This document shows positions 7,172-16,445 of a DNA stretch of 64,000 nt, one piece after another. The notes under the pieces were generated by a model. The model was not told where the DNA came from, ran no database searches, and saw nothing but the letters and a program-made list of their open reading frames with translations. Source of the DNA: Owenweeksia sp. (GTDB taxonomy: Bacteria > Bacteroidota > Bacteroidia > Flavobacteriales > Schleiferiaceae); contig NZNV01000033.1 in the NCBI GenBank assembly GCA_002695025.1, positions 40,066 through 104,065 of the forward strand, written 5' to 3'. A program made the translations under genes and the position numbers. Numbering within the stretch: position 1 is the stretch's first letter; each line of letters starts with the position of its first letter.

Positions 7172-9880
7172 TCACAGATCATACTTCACCCCCACCGTTA
7201 AATACCTTGGCAGCACATAAAACTGGGTAGTACTGATCAGGAAATCTGAAAAACCATCCTGGCGAATAATATTTGTGTTCAGCAAGTTACGGGCTTTCAG
7301 AGCCAATTCCCAGGGACTCTTACCCTTGCGGAAATACAGGCTGGCATTCAGAAAATCATAGGTGCTGGCCGTAGTACCGTTCGCATTGCGATAATCGTTA
7401 TACGTATAGTCAGCCGTAAAAGTAAAATGCTTCAGGAACACAGCATCCATTTCCAGGGTGGGCGAATGGGTATTGAAGGTGTTCTCCACACCTGAACCGG
7501 AATAACGGTTGCTCACAAAATTATAGCGCAGCTCAAAATTGGGGATCTTCTTGAAATTAGTCTCTAGGATGAGCGTATAGTTCTGGATGAACGACTGGTT
7601 CTGGTTGGCATCACTACCAATGCGGTTGTTGGTGTTGGTAAAGGAAAGGGCCGTACGGAACTGGGCGCTCCACTTGCTGAATTTTTTACTGTAAGCCCCG
7701 AAAACGCTGGCTACATCATTAATGTTACCGCTGTTAATCGGTTGTGCTATGCGGTCCAGCCCCTGGTACACCACCCCGTTGGTGATATCATCTGCCCTGC
7801 GGTTGTAGGTAGCTCCCGCAACTACGTTGGTAAAATCAAACATATTGAAGTGGAAGTAGCGCAAGGTGAAGTTATGGTTCAGACTGTTGTCCAGGAAACG
7901 GTTACCGGTAAACAAGCTGTTATAGGTATTGACGATGGTTCCGCCTATCGCATTGTTAATGTCCGTAAAACCCACTTCCATCGCATAGTCGAAAGTAAGC
8001 GATTGTGATTTCCGGAAGTCGTAACGGGCAAAGAAATCCGGTAACAGGAACGTATAATCTCGTTGGTTGGCAGTGCCCTCCTGCTCATCGCGGATGTTAT
8101 AAAAATGCAGATTTAAGCCGGGGCTGGTGGTGAATTTTCCTTTCTTCCATTTATAATGCACCGAAGTAAAGGCATCCGTAAGCCAGAATTCCACATCATT
8201 CTTTCCGTATTCCGGCTGGTCAAAAGTGCGGATCACCTCATTCCCATCCCGCTGGTCTAGCGCAGAGGTAAAGCTCTGCCAGGTATGGCTGCCACCTACC
8301 GTGAAGTTAATATGATTGGTCTTATTAAAAATGTAGTAGTGGTTTAAAGTGGCATCGGTTTTATTGGTGGTAATCAGCTTATTCTGACCAATAACAAAGG
8401 CATCCACACCATCGGCAAGAGGTAGATAAGTGGGAAACAATACCTGCTCTGAAGTAATGAGCATAAAAGGATCCTGCTCTTTATACAAATGCTGTGCTTC
8501 CAGTGAGATAATGTTCCTGGGGTTCCACTCGTAGAACAACTCTAAGTTCTGGTTTACGGAACGGGGCATCTGGCGGTTATAGGTATTAAGAGTATTGGAA
8601 GCCACCCCGAAATCGGAGAACTGGTCATTATCATCGTCCGCTTCAGACACTTTGGCCAGTATGTCGTAACCCAGGTGCAAGGCCGCATTAGGGGCATATT
8701 TGGTGGATAACTTGAACATCCCCGAATTATTTTGCTGGGTGGAATTGGTAGTCAGTATCTCCGCAGCTTCTGCTTGGTCACCACGCAAATACGTACGCAT
8801 AGTTTGCGAATTAGAGAGGGTTAACGTCTGGGCACCAATGGCAAAACCGGAAAAGGTCCAGGCCTTGGTTGGATTATAACTGAAATTAAGGGCTCCCAGT
8901 TTGGAGGTAAGCTCGTTGGCACGGTTATTAGCCACCATAGCAAACCCCAAATCGTCATTGGCAATGCGCAGGTTAGAACCTACCCGTCCGCCCAGTCCGC
9001 GAAAGCCACCGCCAAAGCGGAAATAATCCTGGAAGGTAAAGGCCGGCTCCCCTAAGTTATTGATATCTCCTATAAAATTGAGGCTGGCCTTGGGTGTATA
9101 ATAGAACACATTGGGGTGCACCAGGTAGCGCTCATCCAGCCCGCCCTCTGCGGTAATATCCCCGAAGGTCATGTTCTTTTTACCATCCTTCAGCTTGATA
9201 TTCAGAGCAATACGATCATCCGTATCCACCCCTTGCATAGGGCCTACGTCATTGTAATTACGGAGCACCTGTACTTTATCCACCGCATTGGCCGGTATGT
9301 TCTTTGTGGCCAGCTTGGTGTCACCATCAAAAAAGTCCTTCCCTTCCACCATTACCTTTTCCACGGTCTTCCCTTCCACTTTCACCTGCCCGTCCTCATC
9401 CACTTCAAAACCAGGCAGTTTTTCCAGCACCTCATCCAGCTTGCGCTCCTGCCCGTCTGTAAAGGCATCTGCCTTATAGCTGATAGTATCACCCGTGATC
9501 ACGATGGGCATTTCTTCCACCACTTCCACAGCACCCAGGGCATTCTTCTGTTCCCGCAATTGGATATCACGTATGAGCTTTTCCTCTCCCGCTGAGGGGT
9601 TTACCATCACATCCGTTGACTGAAAACCCAGGTAACTTACCCTGAGGATAAAAGCCTGGGAGTCTTCCAGTTTTAACCGGTAACGACCATTATTGCCGGA
9701 AAAGGCATAGCCCAGCATAGAACTGTCTGCTGCACTTAGGGCAATCACATTCGCCATCTCCAGGGGAGTATTGGCCGTATCACGAACGGTGCCCTCTACG
9801 GTAATAGTCTGAGCCACGCTGCTCAGGCCGATACCCGAACAGAGAGTGATCAGGAAAAATTTCAGGAAAGTTTGTTGCAT
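7172..9880 (-). CDS. Outer-membrane beta-barrel receptor with CarboxypepD-like domain
   Basis: 902 aa. A signal peptide (ending LSSVAQ) is followed by a carboxypeptidase-regulatory-like beta-sandwich (residues about 25-110; ITVEGTVRDTANTPLEMANV). A plug-like region follows (KLDEVLEKLPGFEVDEDGQV, then VEKVMVEGKDFFDGD), then a long beta-barrel rich in alternating aromatic strands, ending in YLTVGVKYDL at the extreme C-terminus. This is the TonB-receptor-like OMP_b-brl_3 type common in Bacteroidota. No obvious TonB box or paired SusD gene is present, so a nutrient role is not supported. The next gene on the same strand is a GLPGLI protein, 24 nt upstream; the two probably form an operon. Confidence 0.87.
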   Translation of the reverse strand: MQQTFLKFFLITLCSGIGLSSVAQTITVEGTVRDTANTPLEMANVIALSAADSSMLGYAFSGNNGRYRLKLEDSQAFILRVSYLGFQSTDVMVNPSAGEEKLIRDIQLREQKNALGAVEVVEEMPIVITGDTISYKADAFTDGQERKLDEVLEKLPGFEVDEDGQVKVEGKTVEKVMVEGKDFFDGDTKLATKNIPANAVDKVQVLRNYNDVGPMQGVDTDDRIALNIKLKDGKKNMTFGDITAEGGLDERYLVHPNVFYYTPKASLNFIGDINNLGEPAFTFQDYFRFGGGFRGLGGRVGSNLRIANDDLGFAMVANNRANELTSKLGALNFSYNPTKAWTFSGFAIGAQTLTLSNSQTMRTYLRGDQAEAAEILTTNSTQQNNSGMFKLSTKYAPNAALHLGYDILAKVSEADDDNDQFSDFGVASNTLNTYNRQMPRSVNQNLELFYEWNPRNIISLEAQHLYKEQDPFMLITSEQVLFPTYLPLADGVDAFVIGQNKLITTNKTDATLNHYYIFNKTNHINFTVGGSHTWQSFTSALDQRDGNEVIRTFDQPEYGKNDVEFWLTDAFTSVHYKWKKGKFTTSPGLNLHFYNIRDEQEGTANQRDYTFLLPDFFARYDFRKSQSLTFDYAMEVGFTDINNAIGGTIVNTYNSLFTGNRFLDNSLNHNFTLRYFHFNMFDFTNVVAGATYNRRADDITNGVVYQGLDRIAQPINSGNINDVASVFGAYSKKFSKWSAQFRTALSFTNTNNRIGSDANQNQSFIQNYTLILETNFKKIPNFELRYNFVSNRYSGSGVENTFNTHSPTLEMDAVFLKHFTFTADYTYNDYRNANGTTASTYDFLNASLYFRKGKSPWELALKARNLLNTNIIRQDGFSDFLISTTQFYVLPRYLTVGVKYDL

Positions 9881-9904
9881 CCGGTTGAGTTGAGGAGAAG
9901 TAAA

Positions 9905-10732
9905 TTAACGGGTTATCTGAATTTTCATGGAGCCTCCGCCCCGGCCACTCCGACCACCACCATACATCCTTTCCATCTCCTTGATCTTATCGTCCGCAAT
10001 CTTTTCAAATTCCTCACGGGTAACCTCTTCTCCTTCGGTAGGCTCTTCAATTTTCAGTTCTTTCTTAGGGTTCAGCACCACTTTGCTACAGAGCATTGCC
10101 GTTTTGCCATCCTGTACTTCCATGATCAGGCCCGGCAAACCCCAAAAACTGGCGGGGCCATGACTTACCGGTATCTGTGGGGTATACCAGGCTACCATTT
10201 CCACGGTGTCCACCACTTCTTTGGTGTGGGATCCATCCTCGTTTTCTTCACCGGAGAAGATCTTGCTGGTTACCGGCTGTATCACCGTTGCCTTATAGCA
10301 GGTATAGGAACCAATCTGTTTAGTCTCCTTACCTAGTTTCCAGTCTTTCTTCTCCAGGGTATCCCGCACGAGGAAAAGCTTACTGAAAAATTCGGTTTGA
10401 CGGCTGCTGAGCCCGCTTTGCAGGTTCTTATACAATACGCCTTCCACCCCGGAAAGCATACTCATAAAACCCATACCCGGTTGCTTGTCCAGCTGTTCTA
10501 CTTCTTTATACACCGATTCCGTCTTGTTGAAAGACAGCTCGAATTCCTTTTGCATTTGCTTTTTGAGCATCTGCATGATCATTTGCTGCTGTTCCGGGGT
10601 CATGCTGGTGGAGTCCAACTTCATATCCAGGCTGGTAGCGGTTTGATAGGTGGCAATTCCCTGGAAGTTCTGCCCAAAGGAATGCGTACTTACGCCCAGG
10701 GCGGTAATGAGGGTAAACAGGATATATTTCAT
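9905..10732 (-). CDS. GLPGLI family secreted protein
   Basis: 275 aa. Signal peptide MKYILFTLITALGVSTHSFG, then a beta-rich domain ending with the family signature FWGLPGLIMEVQDGK (near residue 200). A low-complexity tail is rich in Gly and Arg (GGGRSGRGGGSM). GLPGLI proteins are restricted to Bacteroidota, are exported and have no assigned biochemical role. They often precede an outer-membrane barrel gene, exactly as here (the barrel gene starts 24 nt downstream), which suggests joint function at the outer membrane. The central segment contains a long Met/Gln/Lys-rich stretch (residues about 45-65) that may be helical. Confidence 0.88.
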   Translation of the reverse strand: MKYILFTLITALGVSTHSFGQNFQGIATYQTATSLDMKLDSTSMTPEQQQMIMQMLKKQMQKEFELSFNKTESVYKEVEQLDKQPGMGFMSMLSGVEGVLYKNLQSGLSSRQTEFFSKLFLVRDTLEKKDWKLGKETKQIGSYTCYKATVIQPVTSKIFSGEENEDGSHTKEVVDTVEMVAWYTPQIPVSHGPASFWGLPGLIMEVQDGKTAMLCSKVVLNPKKELKIEEPTEGEEVTREEFEKIADDKIKEMERMYGGGRSGRGGGSMKIQITR

Positions 10733-10880
10733 CAGAATAATTTTAGTAGGTGTGGTGCAAAGAAGACAAATATTAGGTTTGTGCCTTGTTAGAGAGTTGT
10801 TAAAGTTGCAGGCTCAAAGTTAAAAAGTTCCCAATTGAACGTTCCATGTTGAAGGTTTAGGGTTTAGAATTTACAGGAAA

Positions 10881-11471
10881 ATGAATAGTACCAACGAAAA
10901 ATACTGGGCAGAACATTACGATAAGGGAAATACTCCCTGGGATATGGGCACTACCTCTCCTCCCCTTACCGCGTACTTTCAAGGCCTGCACGATAAAACC
11001 CAGGCTATACTCATTCCTGGTGCCGGCACTTCCCACGAGGCGGAGTGGCTATGGCATAACGGCTTTAAAAACGTTTGGGTAGCTGATATTGCCGCGGAAC
11101 CTTTGCAAAAGATCCGGGAACGCTGTCCTTCCTTTCCGGAGGAACAACTCATTCATGGTGATTTTTTTGCCCTCAACAGGCAGTTTGACCTGGTGGTGGA
11201 GCAAACCTTCTTTTGTGCCCTCCCCCCGGAATGGCGCCCACGATACGTACAAAAAATGAAGGATATCCTTAAAGAGGGTGGCCACCTGGTAGGAGTTTTA
11301 TTTGATTTTCCGCTTACCGAACAGGGACCACCCTACGGAGGAGGCGTAGAGGAATACCGTGAACTTTTCAGTCCGTATTTTAAAATATGGAAAATGGAAA
11401 GATGCTATAATAGTATTAAACCTAGGGCGGGAAAGGAGATATTCATCAACCTGATACAAAACCTTTCCTAG
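10881..11471 (+). CDS. SAM-dependent methyltransferase, TPMT family
   Basis: 196 aa. The opening YWAEHYDKGNTPWDMGTTSPP is typical of the thiopurine methyltransferase family, where the Trp-Asp segment helps bind SAM. Motif I is ILIPGAGTSHEAEWL (GxGxS form), the acidic end of strand 2 is VWVADIAAEPL and motif IV is FDLVVEQTFFCALPP. The protein ends FINLIQNLS. Bacterial members methylate thiols, selenium, tellurium or halides; the substrate here is unknown. It is a single plus-strand gene starting at ATG 10881. Confidence 0.85.
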   Translation: MNSTNEKYWAEHYDKGNTPWDMGTTSPPLTAYFQGLHDKTQAILIPGAGTSHEAEWLWHNGFKNVWVADIAAEPLQKIRERCPSFPEEQLIHGDFFALNRQFDLVVEQTFFCALPPEWRPRYVQKMKDILKEGGHLVGVLFDFPLTEQGPPYGGGVEEYRELFSPYFKIWKMERCYNSIKPRAGKEIFINLIQNLS

Positions 11472-11556
11472 CATATACAAGGGCTGTTGCCCATTTTGTC
11501 TCAGCCATAGCCAAAACCTTCAGAAATTTCCCCATAACTTCCTGCCATACAACTTA

Positions 11557-12675
11557 TTAATCCTGATAACCTGGAGTTTGTGAAACAATAGTAACACCTG
11601 AAGGTAACCCAGCCCGCATAGTCCATACTTCTAATAATTTTCTGCAAAAAGTATCGGTTGAGTACTTTTCATGGTCCACACATGTAGCTTCACACATACG
11701 TTTATAATCCACCTGGCTCATGGAAGCGAAAGCTTCCAGTGCCATCAATATATCGCTGGATTTATGACACAGAAAACCGTTATACCTATGTTTCACAAAG
11801 CGCTTATTCTCACCCACCGCACTGGCTATAACAGGTACACCCACCGAAAGGTACTGCTTAAGCTTAAACGCTGACTTACAGTGATTAAAGAGGTGGTTAT
11901 TGAGAATAGAAAGACCAACGTCAAAGTCGGAGATCTGGCGGTATACCCAATCATCATCCTGCCACTGCCGGTTCAGAGGTATGTGAAGCTCAATATGTGG
12001 ATACTGACGGAAGTATCGCAACACTTCCTGCCTGTCTTCTTCGCGGTGTACGCCCAGCAAGCTTAGTTTTACCGGTTTTTGCAGCTTGAGCAACTGTGGA
12101 AAAAGATAGGTGAACATGCTGTTACGGTGTGAGTAGGCTTCAGCCTCGGGGTGCCCCGCTCCCCAATCACCCACCCAACCCAGGTGCAACCTTTGGGAAC
12201 GTTTCTTTTTGCGGAAGCCATGTTCCCGCAGCGGTGAAGTAATGAGGTGTGTATTTCCGTTGAAATGACGACAATAATCCGCCAGCCCGGGGCTACCTAC
12301 TGTAACGAACCCACATTTACGGAGAAAGTACTGCAGGTTACCAGGCGGATGCCGCAAATACTCTGCATCATCCAGATCGTAATGGCAATCTTCACTGCGC
12401 AAGGCTACCAGTACCCGTAACATACGTGCATACCAACGATTACTGCATACTTTTTGGATAACGATACGTGAAGAGTTACGTTGATCAAGGATGGCTAAAA
12501 AATAGACATTAAAAAACTGAAGTAAACCAGTTATATTCCTTTGCGGTACCACAAAATGAACTTTGAGCCCGTAATGGATACTCAGGTGCTGCGAAACATG
12601 CCATCCCCGGTAACGGGCACTGGGATTCTCCAGATTATAAGGGGCAAACCAATATGCATTTTTTACCGTGTCCAT
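11557..12675 (-). CDS. Glycosyltransferase, GT-B fold, family-1-like
   Basis: 372 aa cytoplasmic protein. The C-terminal half contains the nucleotide-sugar-binding pattern of GT4-like enzymes: KLKQYLSVGVPVIASAVGEN, then VKHRYNGFLCHKSSDILMAL, with the expected Gly-Val-Pro-Val-Ile-Ala segment. The N-terminal half (NAYWFAPYNLENPSARYRGW) is the acceptor-binding Rossmann half. The usual Glu-x7-Glu motif is not clear. Donor and acceptor are unknown. It is on its own between a methyltransferase and a phosphoribosyltransferase gene, not in a polysaccharide cluster. ATG 12675 gives a sensible N-terminus. Confidence 0.75.
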   Translation of the reverse strand: MDTVKNAYWFAPYNLENPSARYRGWHVSQHLSIHYGLKVHFVVPQRNITGLLQFFNVYFLAILDQRNSSRIVIQKVCSNRWYARMLRVLVALRSEDCHYDLDDAEYLRHPPGNLQYFLRKCGFVTVGSPGLADYCRHFNGNTHLITSPLREHGFRKKKRSQRLHLGWVGDWGAGHPEAEAYSHRNSMFTYLFPQLLKLQKPVKLSLLGVHREEDRQEVLRYFRQYPHIELHIPLNRQWQDDDWVYRQISDFDVGLSILNNHLFNHCKSAFKLKQYLSVGVPVIASAVGENKRFVKHRYNGFLCHKSSDILMALEAFASMSQVDYKRMCEATCVDHEKYSTDTFCRKLLEVWTMRAGLPSGVTIVSQTPGYQD

Positions 12676-12773
12676 ATTGTTTTTAGATCATTAGATGAAG
12701 GTCAGGTATTGGTGCTGAATTTAATTAATTCAGCCAATATCCTGCGCTATGAACAGGTAACCGCTCCAATTTC

Positions 12774-12781
12774 TATATTTG
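12774..12781 (+). promoter_or_regulatory. -7 box upstream of the phosphoribosyltransferase gene
   Basis: TATATTTG at 12774-12781 fits TAnnTTTG exactly and lies 19 nt before ATG 12801. No convincing -33 box was found. Confidence 0.45.
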
Positions 12782-12800
12782 ACTCTCCTAATAAAAGTAT

Positions 12801-13307
12801 ATGCCGCATACTATAACCGAAGTCCTCAATCACAACCAGGTAAGCACCCGCATCAGGCGCATGGCCTGGCAGATCTACGAAAGCAACAGTTCCAATACCG
12901 ACATTATACTGGCCGGTATTGCAAATGGTGGTTATCTGCTGGCGGAAAAAATAGTGGCTGAACTGCGCAAGATCTCTCCCCTGGAGGTGAACCTCCATAA
13001 GATCATCATGAATAAGAAAGACCCGTTGGGCAGCGAGATGCACCTGGAGCCGGAAGCCGGCAACCTGCAAGGGCGCTCTATTACCGTGGTGGATGATGTA
13101 CTGAACTCCGGCAATACACTTATTTATGGCGTACGCTATTTTTTACAGTTTCCGGTGCGCGAGATCAAAACCGCAGTACTCGTAGACCGTAACCACAAGC
13201 GCTTTCCGGTAAAAGCGGATTTCAAGGGCCTTTCCCTCTCCACTTCACTGATGGAACATGTGGATGTAAACATTGAAAAAGAACCTTATTCGGTAAAGGT
13301 TTCCTGA
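12801..13307 (+). CDS. Phosphoribosyltransferase (PyrR-like)
   Basis: 168 aa type I phosphoribosyltransferase. The PRPP-binding loop is clear: SITVVDDVLNSGNTLIYG (VVDDVxxSGxT, near residue 100), and the ILAGIANGGYLLAEKI segment supplies the flexible loop region. Length and layout match the uracil/PyrR-type and hypoxanthine-type enzymes of Bacteroidota. I cannot tell whether it is a catalytic salvage enzyme or a regulator of pyrimidine genes; the only pyrimidine gene nearby is pyrD at 53 kb. Its end overlaps the end of the converging lycopene cyclase gene by 22 nt. Confidence 0.85.
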   Translation: MPHTITEVLNHNQVSTRIRRMAWQIYESNSSNTDIILAGIANGGYLLAEKIVAELRKISPLEVNLHKIIMNKKDPLGSEMHLEPEAGNLQGRSITVVDDVLNSGNTLIYGVRYFLQFPVREIKTAVLVDRNHKRFPVKADFKGLSLSTSLMEHVDVNIEKEPYSVKVS

Positions 13308-14011
13308 GCATAGTCCAGTCCCATTTTGCGGCCAAAATACTCGTAAAGGGATACTACTCCAAGGATCAGTATCATACCGTAAAAGGCATCCTCAAAGGGA
13401 ATGGTCAAAATTCGCCTTCCCATATTCTCGGTATCATCATACCATACCACCTCTTCTTCTATGCCGAAACCGGTGAGTACACCATTCACTATAAAGAAGG
13501 GGATAAGAATAAACAGGTAGGAAAAATAGAAACGTCCTAACCAGGGTACTTTCCATACGTGGGAGTGTACATAGATGAGTACAGCCAGTATGCTGAAGGT
13601 AACTACGGTATACCAGCGGTCATAATGCACTACCGCCATGGCAGCACAAAAGCCGATGAGGAAATTACTGATCCTGAGCGCTGCTGACGACCAGATGTTA
13701 CGCTTTACGGTGTAAAGCACCACCCGGTAAATAAATACACAGCAAAAGGGGATCACAATAAAGAAAAGCCATTCCCCTAAGGGCAGGTTAGCTATATAGA
13801 TCCCGCTCAGGTAACGCTCGTTAAAACCCCAAATGCCCCGGGCGGTAAAGATGATATCCCATATTATAAAGAATGTACCTACAATAGCTATGGCCGGGAA
13901 CAAGGCTTTAAAGCTCCTGTAATACCGGGCACGTTTTTCAAAACTCCATAAGAACGGAAGGATCACAGAACAGAACATGATCCATAGATACAGGTATTTC
14001 GGATCAAACAA
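13286..14011 (-). CDS. crtY: Lycopene cyclase, CrtYc-CrtYd fusion type
   Basis: 241 aa integral membrane protein with two similar halves of about 110 residues, each with three to four helices. The first half ends in LPLGEWLFFIVIPFCCVFIY and the second in IPFEDAFYGMILILGVVSLYE. The PxE(E/D) element in each half is the conserved active-site pattern of the heterodimeric/fused lycopene cyclases, so it should cyclise lycopene to beta-carotene. The start is TTG at 14011, 3 nt after the stop of crtZ; no closer ATG keeps the first helix. Tight spacing with crtZ indicates one transcript making beta-carotene and then zeaxanthin. Confidence 0.88.
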   Translation of the reverse strand: MFDPKYLYLWIMFCSVILPFLWSFEKRARYYRSFKALFPAIAIVGTFFIIWDIIFTARGIWGFNERYLSGIYIANLPLGEWLFFIVIPFCCVFIYRVVLYTVKRNIWSSAALRISNFLIGFCAAMAVVHYDRWYTVVTFSILAVLIYVHSHVWKVPWLGRFYFSYLFILIPFFIVNGVLTGFGIEEEVVWYDDTENMGRRILTIPFEDAFYGMILILGVVSLYEYFGRKMGLDYAQETFTE

Positions 14012-14014
14012 GAC

Positions 14015-14500
14015 TCAGGAGGTTTGTAGTTTGCGTTTCCGTTGAGCTTCCATTTCCTGCTTAAAATATTTCCAGCTTACCACCAGCATCCCGAAGCTTT
14101 CACCCTCATGTTTACCCAGGTGTTTATGGTGCATTTTATGAGCCCTGCGTATGGCCTTCAGGTAAAGATTATCCGAATTACGGAACCACTTGAAGCGCTG
14201 GTGGATAAATACCTCATGTACCAGGAAATAGGCCATACCATATACCGCTATGCCCGCACCAATGCTCACCGCCAGGGTATTGGCATACAAGGTACCTAAC
14301 ATGATGCAAAGCCAGCTGGGAATCGCGAAGATGAGAAAGAAGGTGTCGTTCTTTTCAAAAAAGCCCGGGGTTTTTACATGATGGTCTTCATGCAGGTTCC
14401 AGAGAAAACCGTGCATTACAAATTTATGGGTGGCCCAGGCCACGAACTCCATGAACCAGAAAGTCAGGAAAACCACTAAAAATATCATCCACCAACTCAT
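14015..14500 (-). CDS. crtZ: Beta-carotene hydroxylase
   Basis: 161 aa di-iron membrane hydroxylase of the fatty-acid hydroxylase superfamily. The histidine clusters are all present: HKFVMH (residues about 22-27), HEDHH (about 37), HEVFIH and HKMHHKH near residues 110-140. Short hydrophobic helices separate them. It converts beta-carotene to zeaxanthin at the inner membrane. ATG 14500. It is the first gene of a two-gene unit with the lycopene cyclase; the earlier steps (crtE, crtB, crtI) are not in this window. Confidence 0.92.
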   Translation of the reverse strand: MSWWMIFLVVFLTFWFMEFVAWATHKFVMHGFLWNLHEDHHVKTPGFFEKNDTFFLIFAIPSWLCIMLGTLYANTLAVSIGAGIAVYGMAYFLVHEVFIHQRFKWFRNSDNLYLKAIRRAHKMHHKHLGKHEGESFGMLVVSWKYFKQEMEAQRKRKLQTS

Positions 14501-14681
14501 GTACAGTATTCGGATTTAAACAGTTTAAGGTATTGGATATACGAAGATCCTGGTTTTTCAGCCTGATCTTCCGAATCTCTAAACAGGCAAAGCACATTTA
14601 AGTTCAGGCTCCTGCCTTCGCCCAAAAGTACGGGTAAATCCGGTTAAACCGTAAAACCTTTAGAAAGGTGGAAAAGTTGTA

Positions 14682-15272
14682 ATGCTCATGCAATGGTTTA
14701 AAAGTATACCCATACTGGGGCGGGCGGTCATTTTATTTGTGGTTTGCTTCCTGAGCCTGATCCTCCTGTTTGCACCACGGCCTCATCCGGTGGATATGCA
14801 TACCGCTTCCTTCGGCATGACTTCATCCGCACGCCTGTATTTCCATAACGTACGCAGCTATTATTATGACATTAAACCACATGAGGCTTCGCGTTTTGTG
14901 CTTTACCACTTAAAACGCAGGGAACGTGATACTAACGTAGTTTGTCTTCAGTTCACCATCGTTGAAAACACCTCAGGTGAAGAGGCCTTCATCTATATTG
15001 AGTTACAGGATGCTGGCAAACAATATCAAAAACCTCATGTTCTAATAAGCACTAAGAGTTTGGATTCAACGGTAACAGAACCCTTGTACAATCTCAATAA
15101 CGAAGGGCATTACCAGCTGGCAGCAGCTATTTGGAAAGCTTTGCTGGAGGATCAAGACTTTTACCTGCTGGATGATCGCGATACTGTGGGGCCCTTGCTG
15201 CAAACGCATCGCGCTCGGAAGAACGCAGAGATAGTTCTGGAAGATTATTTTAAACTGATCGGAAAACTTTAA
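14682..15272 (+). CDS. Membrane-anchored protein of unknown function
   Basis: 196 aa. One N-terminal hydrophobic helix (residues about 9-28, IPILGRAVILFVVCFLSLIL) anchors a soluble domain of about 160 residues that should face the periplasm. This domain has a SARLYFHNVRSYYYDI segment and an acidic middle but no motif I recognise. The gene is followed after 13 nt by a four-helix membrane protein on the same strand, so the two probably work together. ATG 14682 is used; an in-frame ATG at 14688 is also possible. Confidence 0.7.
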   Translation: MLMQWFKSIPILGRAVILFVVCFLSLILLFAPRPHPVDMHTASFGMTSSARLYFHNVRSYYYDIKPHEASRFVLYHLKRRERDTNVVCLQFTIVENTSGEEAFIYIELQDAGKQYQKPHVLISTKSLDSTVTEPLYNLNNEGHYQLAAAIWKALLEDQDFYLLDDRDTVGPLLQTHRARKNAEIVLEDYFKLIGKL

Positions 15273-15285
15273 AAACAACAGACTT

Positions 15286-15792
15286 ATGAGCACCTTTGAT
15301 AAGAACTGGAGAACGATACCCACCACCCACGGACTGGCCATGCTCGGCTTGTTGGCGGCCTACTTCCTCATCATGCGCTTTGTAGGACTAGGACATGTTT
15401 ATTGGCTCCGGGCGCTTAACATTCTCTTCGTCTATTTTGTGTTGCGTAGTGCGCTGCGCACCTACCGTCAGCGTTCCCAAGCCAGTTATTATGAAGATTT
15501 CAGTGATTACTTCCGCATTGCGGTACGTACGGCTTTTGTTGGGATCGGGCTATTCTCGGTTTTCCTGGCCATCTACCTGGATCAACTGGATACGACCTTT
15601 ATGCAGGAGATACTTACCGAAGAAAATATAAGCCCTTACCTCACCGCAGTGTCTGCAGCCGTGCTGATCTTTATTGAAGGAATGACCTCTGCCCTGGCCT
15701 GTGGTTACATTCTTATTCAGGTAATGAAGGCCCGCACCGTGGAAAAGCCTTTGGAAGGCCGGAAAGACCTTCATAAAGAGACACACAGTTAG
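15286..15792 (+). CDS. Four-helix membrane protein, DUF4199-like topology
   Basis: 168 aa with four hydrophobic helices at about residues 17-33, 39-55, 78-97 and 120-143. A polar, Asp/Glu-rich loop lies between helices 3 and 4 (LDQLDTTFMQEILTEEN) and there is a basic C-terminal tail. The layout resembles DUF4199 proteins such as the one at 21594, but sequence identity is too low to name. It is probably co-transcribed with the upstream anchored protein (13 nt gap). Its last 4 nt overlap the end of queE on the other strand. Confidence 0.65.
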   Translation: MSTFDKNWRTIPTTHGLAMLGLLAAYFLIMRFVGLGHVYWLRALNILFVYFVLRSALRTYRQRSQASYYEDFSDYFRIAVRTAFVGIGLFSVFLAIYLDQLDTTFMQEILTEENISPYLTAVSAAVLIFIEGMTSALACGYILIQVMKARTVEKPLEGRKDLHKETHS

Positions 15793-16418
15793 GGAATGCC
15801 AATGTATTTATGGGTTTGCAGGCTGATTTGCCACTGCGGGTTTTGCATCACGTAATCCGCTATGGAAGACATCATTTCCTTGCTTCGGCTCCATTCCGGC
15901 TGCAGGAATAATTTACAGTGGTCGCCTACACGGGCGGCATGTTCTTCCGCCCATTTAAAATCGTGTTTATTGTAAATGATGATCTTCAATTCATGGGCCT
16001 GAGCATACACTTCATCTACCGGTGGTTTGGTCTTTTTGGGGGAAAGGCATATCCAGTCCCAGCTACCACTCAATTGGTAGGCACCGGAAGTTTCCAGGTG
16101 TATCTGTAAACCGCGCTCCTGTAAGGCGTGGGTAAGTGGGTCCATGTTCCAGGTAAGGGGCTCTCCCCCCGTTACCACAACGGTTTTAGAATAGTGTGCG
16201 GCCGTATCGGCAATTTGCTGTACTTCGGTGGGAGGATGCAGATCAGGGTTCCAGCTTTCCTTAACATCACACCAGTGACAGCCCACATCGCAACCACCAA
16301 TCCGGATAAAATAAGCGGCCTTGCCCGTGTGGAAACCCTCCCCCTGTATGGTATAGAATTCTTCCATAAGGGGCACCCAAAGCCCCTGTGCAACCTTTTC
16401 CTCGTGCGCATTTACCAT
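15789..16418 (-). CDS. queE: 7-carboxy-7-deazaguanine synthase (radical SAM)
   Basis: 209 aa. QueE rearranges carboxy-tetrahydropterin to 7-carboxy-7-deazaguanine in queuosine precursor synthesis. The N-terminal pattern EEFYTIQGEGFHTGKAAYF is the QueE hallmark. The three Fe-S cysteines lie in RIGGCDVGCHWCDVKESW (Cx3Cx2C). VVVTGGEPL is the GGE motif that binds the SAM amino group, and HLETSGAY and CLSPKK follow. Length and order match QueE. No other queuosine gene (queC, queD, queF) is beside it. ATG 16418. Confidence 0.93.
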   Translation of the reverse strand: MVNAHEEKVAQGLWVPLMEEFYTIQGEGFHTGKAAYFIRIGGCDVGCHWCDVKESWNPDLHPPTEVQQIADTAAHYSKTVVVTGGEPLTWNMDPLTHALQERGLQIHLETSGAYQLSGSWDWICLSPKKTKPPVDEVYAQAHELKIIIYNKHDFKWAEEHAARVGDHCKLFLQPEWSRSKEMMSSIADYVMQNPQWQISLQTHKYIGIP

Positions 16419-16445
16419 GCGGCAAAGTTAAGGGTATGCTTTGGT